DNA of 64,000 nucleotides, from NCBI RefSeq assembly GCF_022346885.1, contig NZ_JAKRNK010000002.1, forward strand, positions 930,001 through 994,000, read 5' to 3'. Source of the DNA: Paenibacillus sp. ACRRX (lineage in GTDB: Bacteria; Bacillota; Bacilli; Paenibacillales; Paenibacillaceae). Made by a program: the position numbers and the translations under genes. Every line of letters starts with the position of its first letter. Position 1 is the stretch's first letter. Of this stretch, positions 1 to 6,645 are shown piece by piece. A model generated the notes under the pieces. It was not told where the DNA came from. It saw only the letters and a list, made by a program, of their open reading frames with translations, and searched no databases.

Positions 1-1250
1 GCAGCCATCAAAGGCGAAACTGAATTGCCGCATTTCGCAACTTGTTCAGACTTAGGAAGTGGCTTTCCATTAAAGATAGGGTCGATTATATAGTCATCAG
101 GAAACCCTTGCCCTCTGTACAACTCGCGGGGAGATAACATTCGCATGCTTATGTCCGTGATGTGGTATGGCGTCCCTTTTACTACGACAAGCCCGAATCT
201 ATCTTTCGTCACTATAGTATTAATTGGACTACGGAGGTCCTGTCCCGTGCTTGCTCCGTAGTATGTCGTCAAGAATGCGGACACTCGATGCGACTGTTCC
301 TTCGAAAAGTCCTTTGATAATCGAGTGGTTACAAGCGCAAAACGATTACCGCCGGCTGTTATCGTGTGGAGTGGACTATCTAATTCACTACCTCTCACTT
401 CCGTCGAAGATGTCTCACCGTAATAACTCGATATATAACCTCCAAATATATCCGATTGGTCGGAAGGGGGATCGCTTAACCAGTTTGTGGCACGTACTTG
501 TTCCTCCGATAAGATGTACGGATTATCCTCTTCGATTAGAAATTTAACTATACCGCGAGCTATTCTTCTCTTGGTCTTATCGACAAGCTCTCTTTTACGC
601 GAGAAAATAGATTGACAAGGGATAGACCAGTCGATAATCTCCGCAGCACTCCGAAAAGGAGTATCTATTCCATGAGTCACTTCCGGCCAGACTATCGGTA
701 AGCCATCGCATCGCGCAATAAGGAATAGTCGTTTGCGGGACGTTGGCGCTCCGTAATCACATGCGCGTAGCTCACGCCATTCAACCGCGTAACCTAACGA
801 TTGTAATGATTTGACGAAAGACTTAAACGTCACACCCTTTTGCGACTCATCCGGAGTTCCGTTATCTAACAACGGCCCCCAGTCCTTAAACTCTTCTACA
901 TTCTCAAGGTAGATACATCGAGGGCGTACAGTAATTGCCCACCTCACAACAACCCACGCTAGTCCTCTAATGCTTTTTTCGCGTGGTTTTCCACCACGCG
1001 CTTTGCTGTGATGCGTGCAGTCTGGGCTAAACCACGCTATACCAACAGGACGGTTGCGTGTTGCTTGAATCGGATTTATGTCCCATACCGACTCGCAGTA
1101 GTGCTCAGAATCTGGATGATTCGCTTTATGCATAACGATTGCTGCTGGATCGTGGTTAACTGCTATGTCGATGTTGCGTCTCGTAGCTATTTCGATTCCT
1201 TCGCTTGCACCGCCGCCACCTGCGAAGTTATCTACGATCAACTCTCTCAA
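1..1250 (-). CDS. C5 cytosine-specific DNA methyltransferase (3' end outside window)
   Basis: Phage-type DNA (cytosine-5) methyltransferase, about 416 residues visible, read by hand on the minus strand without a stop. The N-terminus has the SAM-binding motif I (IVDNFAGGGGASEG). The catalytic-loop Pro-Cys motif appears in the variant form FSPDCTHHS followed by KARGGKP, known from many phage C5 methyltransferases. Motif IV is ENVEEF, a late GQGFPDDY motif is present, and CGNSVSP matches motif X, so only a short C-terminus is missing. I chose the TTG at 1250, 7 nt behind GGAGG; a TTG at 1253 is equally in frame. Such orphan enzymes typically protect phage DNA from host restriction. The target site cannot be read from the sequence. 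Confidence 0.9.
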   Translation of the reverse strand, partial: MRELIVDNFAGGGGASEGIEIATRRNIDIAVNHDPAAIVMHKANHPDSEHYCESVWDINPIQATRNRPVGIAWFSPDCTHHSKARGGKPREKSIRGLAWVVVRWAITVRPRCIYLENVEEFKDWGPLLDNGTPDESQKGVTFKSFVKSLQSLGYAVEWRELRACDYGAPTSRKRLFLIARCDGLPIVWPEVTHGIDTPFRSAAEIIDWSIPCQSIFSRKRELVDKTKRRIARGIVKFLIEEDNPYILSEEQVRATNWLSDPPSDQSDIFGGYISSYYGETSSTEVRGSELDSPLHTITAGGNRFALVTTRLSKDFSKEQSHRVSAFLTTYYGASTGQDLRSPINTIVTKDRFGLVVVKGTPYHITDISMRMLSPRELYRGQGFPDDYIIDPIFNGKPLPKSEQVAKCGNSVSPLMA

Positions 1251-1347
1251 CAAACCGCCTCCACTCGTATATTTTCTGAAGCCTGTCCGTTGCCGCGAAC
1301 AGACTACGATGTTAGGAACAGTAATAAACGCCTGCTTATCACGCTTA

Positions 1348-1737
1348 TTACTCCTCGCCTTCCTCCGTCATCTCCACCGCAACTTCCCCGTAATCCCAAT
1401 CGCGGAACACTCTCGCAATCTTCCGGCATGCCTCTGCGCTGAACTTCGCCACCGCTTGCTGCGTCACGTCCATCTCTGCGGCTGCGTCGGTTTGCGTCAT
1501 GTCACAGCCGTACAGGTACGTAACGGACTCCGCTTGCCGCCTCGACAACTTTGCGTTATCTATCGCATCGTTAAGATCAAGGATAATGTCGCAAGCAGCG
1601 TAATCTCCGCCGAATCTCCGTGCGGCAATCTTGTGCCGGTCGCGAAGCAGCTTCTCAACGCCTTTTGCCGTATTTAATGCGTAGGTTTGCATGTACTTAC
1701 GGGAATCTTCCGCAATATCAACTTTGACCGTGCCCAT
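1348..1737 (-). CDS. Sigma-70 region 4-like DNA-binding protein
   Basis: 129-residue protein. The C-terminal half resembles a sigma-70 region 4 / LuxR-type helix-turn-helix: LSRRQAESVTYLYGCDMTQT, then AAAEMDVTQQAVAKFSAEAC. The N-terminal half is charged with no recognised domain. Proteins of this kind in phage genomes often act as late-gene transcription activators (ArpU or sigma-like); that role is inference from fold and from its position at the end of the early block. The ATG at 1737 follows GGAGGAGGCG and overlaps the stop of the upstream gene by one base. Confidence 0.6.
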   Translation of the reverse strand: MGTVKVDIAEDSRKYMQTYALNTAKGVEKLLRDRHKIAARRFGGDYAACDIILDLNDAIDNAKLSRRQAESVTYLYGCDMTQTDAAAEMDVTQQAVAKFSAEACRKIARVFRDWDYGEVAVEMTEEGEE

Positions 1738-1913
1738 TAAATCGCCTCCTCCGTAGTTAACAGCAATTCCGCGAGATACCCATCCGGAGGCGCCGAATCA
1801 AACCGACGTTCCATCGCGGAATCATTGCGTCCTTTTACGTAACCAACGCGGAAGCCGATCCTAAATCCGGCTTCCATCGCGGATATTAACGCTTGTTTAT
1901 CCGATTCGCTCAA
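1737..1913 (-). CDS. Small phage protein, 58 aa, unknown function
   Basis: A short ORF following the dNMP kinase gene. The longest frame extends to 1991, but a Shine-Dalgarno GGAGG at 1927-1923 sits 9 nt before an in-frame TTG at 1913, so the likely product is 58 residues starting MSESDKQALISAMEAG. It contains a glycine-rich stretch (AGFRIGFRVGYVKGRND). No family recognised. It overlaps the kinase 3' end by 17 nt and abuts the sigma-like gene, consistent with translational coupling. Confidence 0.6.
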   Translation of the reverse strand: MSESDKQALISAMEAGFRIGFRVGYVKGRNDSAMERRFDSAPPDGYLAELLLTTEEAI

Positions 1914-2466
1914 AACCAACCGCCTCCATAAACGAATCAATCTGCGAGTGTAGTTGGTCGAGAGTCCCGTCGTTGATAATCTCGTAATCAACTACGAATG
2001 AGTCAACGTGGCTTTCCGTCTCGTGAACGAGATCAGCATAATCGAACTTGTCACCTGACTCTATCGCGCGTTGAATACGGATGCCATCCGGAGCTGTTAC
2101 GCGGATGATGACGAAGCCTTCTGTGCGACATCGGTCATATTCGCTGGGTTGACGAAGGTCGGAGATGACGGCACGTTCCGTCTTCTCTCCGTACATGTAG
2201 TAGTCCGCGGCAGAAAAAGATCGGTATGTCTCGATAGAATCGAAGCACTTTCGAACCCAAATGTCAGGATCGCGCTCTCTCATCGCCTGACCAAACCATT
2301 GATAGAGTTCACGGCGTTTGCCGCCGCCATGAATCCCGAACAGTTCGTTTGCGTATCGCCTCAACTCGTCGCCGAAAGCGAACTGTGAGTAACCGTAGTT
2401 CTCGCAAAGATATTCTCCAACAGAATCCTTACCAGATCGAAGCTTACCGCAGATAGCAATGTTCAT
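1897..2466 (-). CDS. Deoxynucleoside monophosphate kinase (phage type)
   Basis: 189 residues with a P-loop at the N-terminus (CGKLRSGKDS), a Gln-Arg-rich lid region (RQPSEYDRCR) and an adenylate-kinase-like architecture, as in T4 gp1-type dNMP kinases. It would phosphorylate dNMPs to dNDPs. With the class II ribonucleotide reductase and dUTPase downstream in the window it forms a phage deoxynucleotide supply set. ATG at 2466 follows GGAGGCTGAAA. A dephospho-CoA-kinase-like P-loop kinase is the main alternative, less likely in this context. Confidence 0.78.
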   Translation of the reverse strand: MNIAICGKLRSGKDSVGEYLCENYGYSQFAFGDELRRYANELFGIHGGGKRRELYQWFGQAMRERDPDIWVRKCFDSIETYRSFSAADYYMYGEKTERAVISDLRQPSEYDRCRTEGFVIIRVTAPDGIRIQRAIESGDKFDYADLVHETESHVDSFVVDYEIINDGTLDQLHSQIDSFMEAVGFERIG

Positions 2467-2468
2467 TT

Positions 2469-3035
2469 TCAGCCTCCTTGACTTTTAGAAGATACCTGCT
2501 TAACATACCCTCTATTTCTGATTCTCTTTGAAAATGGTTGATAGATTCTTTCTGCTTCTTTTCTCGCGGCTATGGCTTCATTGATTGTGGGAAAATGTCC
2601 TAAATGTATAAGTCTATCCCCGTACCCGATGATTGCCCTAAACTTATCAATCTCCTTCCTGTAATACACGCCCAACACACCTGTGGATTTATTATCGCGA
2701 TTAGGTCCGTTTCTATTTTTAGTGTTCTCGCCTACGGTCACATTTCTCAGATTACTTTTTCTGTTATCAAAAGTGTTACCGTTTATGTGATCGACTACCA
2801 AATCAGGAGGACAGTCATTAACTACCCGATGTAAATAGTGATAAACGTTTTTCCCTTTCTCTCGAAGACACATTGCCACATAAAGATTGTGCCTATTTTT
2901 AAATGCATACCACGATCCACGAAAGCTGTTTACGACGTCAAAACTATCACGATCGACGATTGTTACAAATACATCATCTCGTAATTTAACAAATATTTTG
3001 ATAACATCTCCGTCGATGTGGTACTCATTCTTCAA
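2469..3035 (-). CDS. HNH endonuclease with AP2-like DNA-binding domain
   Basis: 188 residues. An HNH core is visible at about residues 65-100: LHRVV, VVDHINGNTFDNRKSNL, then ENTKNRN. The C-terminus (GVLGVYYRKEIDKFRA through EAIAARKEAE) resembles the AP2/ERF-type domain often attached to free-standing phage homing endonucleases. TTG start at 3035 with GGGGAGG upstream; the start overlaps the end of the SH3-like gene. It sits between dNMP kinase and the SH3-like protein genes and could be a self-spreading homing gene. No intron or intein was seen next to it. Confidence 0.88.
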   Translation of the reverse strand: MKNEYHIDGDVIKIFVKLRDDVFVTIVDRDSFDVVNSFRGSWYAFKNRHNLYVAMCLREKGKNVYHYLHRVVNDCPPDLVVDHINGNTFDNRKSNLRNVTVGENTKNRNGPNRDNKSTGVLGVYYRKEIDKFRAIIGYGDRLIHLGHFPTINEAIAARKEAERIYQPFSKRIRNRGYVKQVSSKSQGG

Positions 3036-4573
3036 ACGCTATACACCTCCCCGTAACGACCATCGCGGGAGTCGTCGAGAATTTCTACGCACTCGTCTTC
3101 AAAACGCCTGTTTGCAAAATCAACGCCTGTACATGCAGATCCCTGCTGAGGTGTACGTTCTTGTACCACTTCGGAAACGCGATTATCCCAATACTTCACA
3201 ACATCTCCAACTCGAACCTCCGTCGGCTGCGGAGCATTCACGTATTCCTGCGGAAAATCCAATCCGAGAGCGCGACGAAGGGCAATCGCTTGTCCGATAT
3301 AAACGTTGAAGCAATCGTCTGGTGCGGCCTTTGCGATCCCACGGGATTGAATCGTAACTTTATCGCCAAATCCATAACGAATCAACGCAACTACCGTTCG
3401 TTTCTTCCTGTTCACCGCAAACTCTACGCAATAGAGTTTCGAATAAAACGGCGTTTGCCACGGCAGTCTGGCTTCCAAAGCGTCACCTATTCGAATCAAC
3501 TCCGCAACGTCCGCCTTCGCCTGCTCGATAATCCCATCGCGAGTTAGCGGTTTGCTTATGACAGGCTCGCAGACTTCTTTCGGAACCTGTATGTGTTCCA
3601 ACTCCGCAACTATCTCCTCCAACTTGCGGATATCCTCGCTCACACCTTCCTCGATCAAAATGATGTCCTCGCGAGCTACACGAAGCTGCGTCTCAGCCTT
3701 CGATAGTCTTCGAGCTAGATTCGCAACCGTTTCGGTCAGGCCGTCAATCTGCGCTTGCTGTTCGGTAGGTTGCGACGATTGCTCGGTGGAAGATGCTTTA
3801 GCTAACGGCTCGAGTACGACGTAATCATCAGGAGAAACCGCTCGATTACCGTTCCCACAAGTACTAGCGCTATCTTCGAACTCCACACGAATATTACCAT
3901 TGGAAATTCCGAAACCAGTCATATTACCAAAGTCTCCCTTACAGTAGTAACGACCTCCGCTCGACTCTCTGCCTTCATTAACAACAACCACGCGCTCACC
4001 CACGTCTGCCTGACGTTTGACCGCGCAGAAGCGCTCGTCCTTGATTCGGACAATGTCGGTCGGTTCGAGGACCACGTATTCACTATGGAATAACGCTGCT
4101 TGACCAGCACTAACACCAATACCGTCATTCCATCGATCACTATCCGTAATTGTAAGAACATCACGATCTGAGTAGTCATATATCAAACTCTTATCAGTTG
4201 TTTTTATCCGTTCACCAACTTCAGCCTTCCGTTTAACCTCGCGATACTCACGTTGTAATCCGAGTTCATCCTTCAGTACCGTTACATTTCCGATAACATC
4301 GTCCAATATACGCAGCCCCTTTTCACCGATAATGTGTCGCTCACCATTCGAAGCTTCAACGATCCAAAGTGTAACTCCACTACTCTCATGCTCTCCGCTA
4401 ACCAACAACGTTACATAATCTCCATTCTTCGGTTCCTTCCGAAGGTCTTTGCCTTGATCATAAACGTTGTAGGCCGCGTCCGGATATCCGTGTCTTACTG
4501 CGAAACCCGCGTATGTGTTGTACCAATTACCTGCGTTGATAATCTCCGCCTTACGTCCGTCGATCTTCGTCAT
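3032..4573 (-). CDS. Large phage protein with repeated SH3-like beta modules and a coiled coil
   Basis: 513 residues. Two related modules are visible: one with YREVKRKAEVGERIK ending EYVVLEP, and one with FCAVKRQADVGERVV ending DYVVLEP. A Gln-rich linker and a heptad-like segment (LARRLSKAETQLRVARED) follow, and a third GDVVKYWDN-type module lies at the C-terminus. The same module and coiled coil occur in the 566-residue protein at 15571-17271, so the two are paralogs. The repeats look like short SH3/KOW-type beta barrels. Function unknown; a scaffold or binding role is only a guess. ATG at 4573 follows AAGGGGACGG. Confidence 0.7.
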   Translation of the reverse strand: MTKIDGRKAEIINAGNWYNTYAGFAVRHGYPDAAYNVYDQGKDLRKEPKNGDYVTLLVSGEHESSGVTLWIVEASNGERHIIGEKGLRILDDVIGNVTVLKDELGLQREYREVKRKAEVGERIKTTDKSLIYDYSDRDVLTITDSDRWNDGIGVSAGQAALFHSEYVVLEPTDIVRIKDERFCAVKRQADVGERVVVVNEGRESSGGRYYCKGDFGNMTGFGISNGNIRVEFEDSASTCGNGNRAVSPDDYVVLEPLAKASSTEQSSQPTEQQAQIDGLTETVANLARRLSKAETQLRVAREDIILIEEGVSEDIRKLEEIVAELEHIQVPKEVCEPVISKPLTRDGIIEQAKADVAELIRIGDALEARLPWQTPFYSKLYCVEFAVNRKKRTVVALIRYGFGDKVTIQSRGIAKAAPDDCFNVYIGQAIALRRALGLDFPQEYVNAPQPTEVRVGDVVKYWDNRVSEVVQERTPQQGSACTGVDFANRRFEDECVEILDDSRDGRYGEVYSV

Positions 4574-4992
4574 TCAACCGTCCCCTTTTCGTTTAATATC
4601 CGGATTTTCCGCTCTTGCCTCCCGAAACGCCGCATCTCGTCAGCATCTCGGATAAATACGTCGAGCCGTTTGCCTTTAATGGCTCCGCCCACGTCTTGAC
4701 AGACGCGAACTCCGATATCTTCAATTTCAATCTCGGTTCCAAAAGGAAGCTCTCGCGGACATGCAAGCGTATAGTTGTCGTGAAACTCCTCGCCGCTCGC
4801 AGTGATCGTCCAGCCTCCGTTTTCTTCGGGTGAATCGTCGTATGCCGTGAGTGTCCACGTTTCCCATTCCGGTTCTTGCTTCGATTCAATCGTTACTTTT
4901 TCGATGGGCTTAGTCGGTTTAGTATCTGCGTCTATGTGCGTCGCGTCTACGTTAGCTAATAGATTTAGCAGCAACGCGAGATAAACGATGAT
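4570..4992 (-). CDS. 3D-domain (double-psi barrel) protein, probable AUC start
   Basis: The C-terminal half carries the 3D signature: WTLTAYDD near the start, then CQDVGGAIKGKRLDVFI. This matches the Asp-containing barrel of MltA/RlpA-like cell-wall proteins and YabE/YocH 3D domains. Function in the phage is probably at the cell wall. The first canonical start is TTG at 4974, but it has no ribosome binding site within 20 nt. AAAGGAGG (5007-5000) lies 7 nt before an in-frame ATC at 4992, which would add MIVYLA and complete a hydrophobic signal-like segment (LALLLNLLANV). No ATG, GTG or TTG exists in frame further upstream. If AUC does not initiate, the product starts at 4974. Confidence 0.75.
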   Translation of the reverse strand: MIVYLALLLNLLANVDATHIDADTKPTKPIEKVTIESKQEPEWETWTLTAYDDSPEENGGWTITASGEEFHDNYTLACPRELPFGTEIEIEDIGVRVCQDVGGAIKGKRLDVFIRDADEMRRFGRQERKIRILNEKGTVE

Positions 4993-5056
4993 ATGACCGC
5001 CTCCTTTCGGCGTGCTATTAGATAATACCGATGAGGCTGCGTTGAATGGGCGTTAT

Positions 5057-5359
5057 CTATGAATTAATTTCCTGAATCGTAAACGTCGCGTACTTATCGT
5101 AATATGAATCCGTTCCGAATCCGAAGAAGCAGGATAATTGAGTTTGCGATTTATACACGCTAGTACCTTGCGTCAAGTTCGCCGCGCAGTACATGGATGC
5201 GTAAACTCCGCCGCCAGATGCGCCAGCCATCGCCTTCATGACGGTGCTGAATCGGATTCGGTCGCCTTGGCGCCAATCTCTCATTGTCTCGGCTTTTGTT
5301 CGCCGTTTGATATCGATGATTTCATATACCGGACTTGCTAACGCGATTTTATCGCTCAT
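5057..5359 (-). CDS. Phage protein of unknown function, 100 aa
   Basis: Complete ORF whose ATG at 5359 overlaps the dUTPase stop and follows GGAGGTACGTGAGTAA. It contains a glycine/alanine-rich middle (KAMAGASGGGVYASMY) and aromatic-rich C-terminus (FFGFGTDSYYDKYATF). No family recognised. Tight coupling to dut supports a real gene. Confidence 0.6.
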   Translation of the reverse strand: MSDKIALASPVYEIIDIKRRTKAETMRDWRQGDRIRFSTVMKAMAGASGGGVYASMYCAANLTQGTSVYKSQTQLSCFFGFGTDSYYDKYATFTIQEINS

Positions 5360-6070
5360 TTACTCACGTACCTCCTTTTCGAGTCTTATTACATATATAA
5401 CTCCAGTCTCTACGTCTCTACCCGCAAGTAGAACCATCCCGCCACACTTTGTATAGTACATTTCAAGCGTTTTACCATTAAGGTCCGAATCATCGAACCT
5501 CGTAATTTTTTCGAACACATTTACGCCTCCCGTTCCTACACCTGTTGATCCGAATCCTCCGTCGCCTCGTCCCGTCTCGCTCAATACGTCAACTTCGATG
5601 AAGTCAGCGCGACAGACCGGAACGATTACGCCTTGAGCTAAACGATCACCTTTGCGAACGATGTATGTTCCATCTTCATACTCGCCACTAATTCCGTAAG
5701 GACTTCCGGTGATATCACGTACCCATTCGCTGAAGCTCAATCCTTCACGGGAGATGTTATCAACGATGACCTTCACTTCCGACCTGAAATCCGCATCAAT
5801 CGTCCCTGGCGAATTCCCTACGCGAAGCTTCGTCTTCCACGTAACTCCCGAACGCGGCCGAATCTGCATTTCGAACCCTTCCGGAATTTCCACCGCAAAT
5901 CCTAACGGAACGAGCTTCGTTTCTCCTGGCGCGATTATCACGTCTTCAACCGCGACTAGGTCGAAGCCTGCCGCAAGATCCGTTGCATACTTCGGAATGA
6001 CTGCGTCGGGATGTAGCCGCTTGATCTTGACGGGAATTTCGCGTAAACCTTTCGCGTGTTCAACGTTCAT
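5360..6070 (-). CDS. dut: dUTPase with C-terminal extension
   Basis: Trimeric-type dUTP diphosphatase, hydrolysing dUTP to dUMP and PPi. Motifs in order: ATDLAAGFDL (motif 1), RPRSG (motif 2), GTIDADFRSE (motif 3), RLAQGVIVP (motif 4) and GRGDGGFGSTG (motif 5). The ATG at 6070 follows AAAGGGTGG and gives 236 residues; an in-frame TTG at 6091 lacks a site. A typical enzyme ends just after motif 5, but here about 55 more residues follow (VNVFEKITRFDD to EKEVRE). There is also an insert between motifs 3 and 4 (SEWVRDITGSPYGISGEYED). The extension is of unknown role. Confidence 0.92.
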   Translation of the reverse strand: MNVEHAKGLREIPVKIKRLHPDAVIPKYATDLAAGFDLVAVEDVIIAPGETKLVPLGFAVEIPEGFEMQIRPRSGVTWKTKLRVGNSPGTIDADFRSEVKVIVDNISREGLSFSEWVRDITGSPYGISGEYEDGTYIVRKGDRLAQGVIVPVCRADFIEVDVLSETGRGDGGFGSTGVGTGGVNVFEKITRFDDSDLNGKTLEMYYTKCGGMVLLAGRDVETGVIYVIRLEKEVRE

Positions 6071-6128
6071 TCTTCGCCACCCTTTCCGCAAAGCAATAGT
6101 TCGATTGTGCGCGTTAAGATAGCGAACA

Positions 6129-6461
6129 CTATTCGGATGCCTCCCGTTCTTGAATCACGTAAATCTTCCCACGTTGCTCGACGATTTCGTATTTGGTCGC
6201 GTCGATTACTTGACCGTCGCGAAGCATTACCTCATGTCGTATCGGCGTGAACTCTCCGGTTTCCTTCACGCCTACGCCCGAAAGTAAAATCGGAAGTCCT
6301 ATCAGAACGATGAGGAACCCGAGGAATGCGCCTTTGCCGTTTTTACTTTCGGCTGAACTCGCAAGAATAGCAACGCCAGCTACGATAAACATTCCGTTAA
6401 TAAATCCGCCTAGTGAGAGCGCAGTTTCTGGATCTCCACCAAATGTATTAAGAATATCCAC
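6129..6461 (-). CDS. Small membrane protein, two transmembrane helices
   Basis: Two hydrophobic segments are visible (GGFINGMFIVAGVAILASSA and GAFLGFLIVLIGLPILLSGV) joined by a short basic loop, then a charged C-terminal tail with ARHEV-like and KYEIVEQRGKIYVI stretches. The best start is GTG at 6461, 6 nt behind AAAGGAGG; the ATG at 6467 touches that site and is unlikely. 110 residues. It overlaps the preceding 59-codon gene by 14 nt. Function unknown. Confidence 0.65.
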   Translation of the reverse strand: MDILNTFGGDPETALSLGGFINGMFIVAGVAILASSAESKNGKGAFLGFLIVLIGLPILLSGVGVKETGEFTPIRHEVMLRDGQVIDATKYEIVEQRGKIYVIQEREASE

Positions 6462-6627
6462 GCGCATCCTCCTTTCGTTTAATCGCAGCTTGCCGGAATC
6501 CTTCAGCAATCATCCCGTCAACCTTTCTCGCTTCTTCCTCCGACAGCCAAGTGATTTCGGCTACCGTTAGAAGAAACGGATGCTTGCGGATTGTCGTGAG
6601 GATCTCGTACATAATTATTGATGCCAT
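6448..6627 (-). CDS. Small phage protein, 59 aa
   Basis: Found by hand between nrdJ and the membrane protein gene. Translation begins MASIIMYEILTTIRKHPFLL and ends KRKEDARGYS; the stop is at 6448-6450. It starts with ATG 18 nt downstream of the nrdJ stop, with a weak GAGG upstream, and its 3' end contains the ribosome binding site of the next gene. It is probably a helical regulatory or accessory protein. No family recognised. Confidence 0.55.
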   Translation of the reverse strand: MASIIMYEILTTIRKHPFLLTVAEITWLSEEEARKVDGMIAEGFRQAAIKRKEDARGYS

Positions 6628-6645
6628 ACGCAGGTACCTCGCTGT

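Noticed and set aside
1008..1677. Two plus-strand ORFs of 144 and 170 codons
   Set aside because: They lie antisense to the methyltransferase and the sigma-like gene, have Cys/Arg-rich random-looking composition and no ribosome binding sites.
2469..3035. Group I intron around the HNH gene
   Set aside because: The flanking genes (dNMP kinase and SH3-like protein) are each complete and abut the HNH gene, so there is no split exon and no room for an intron core.
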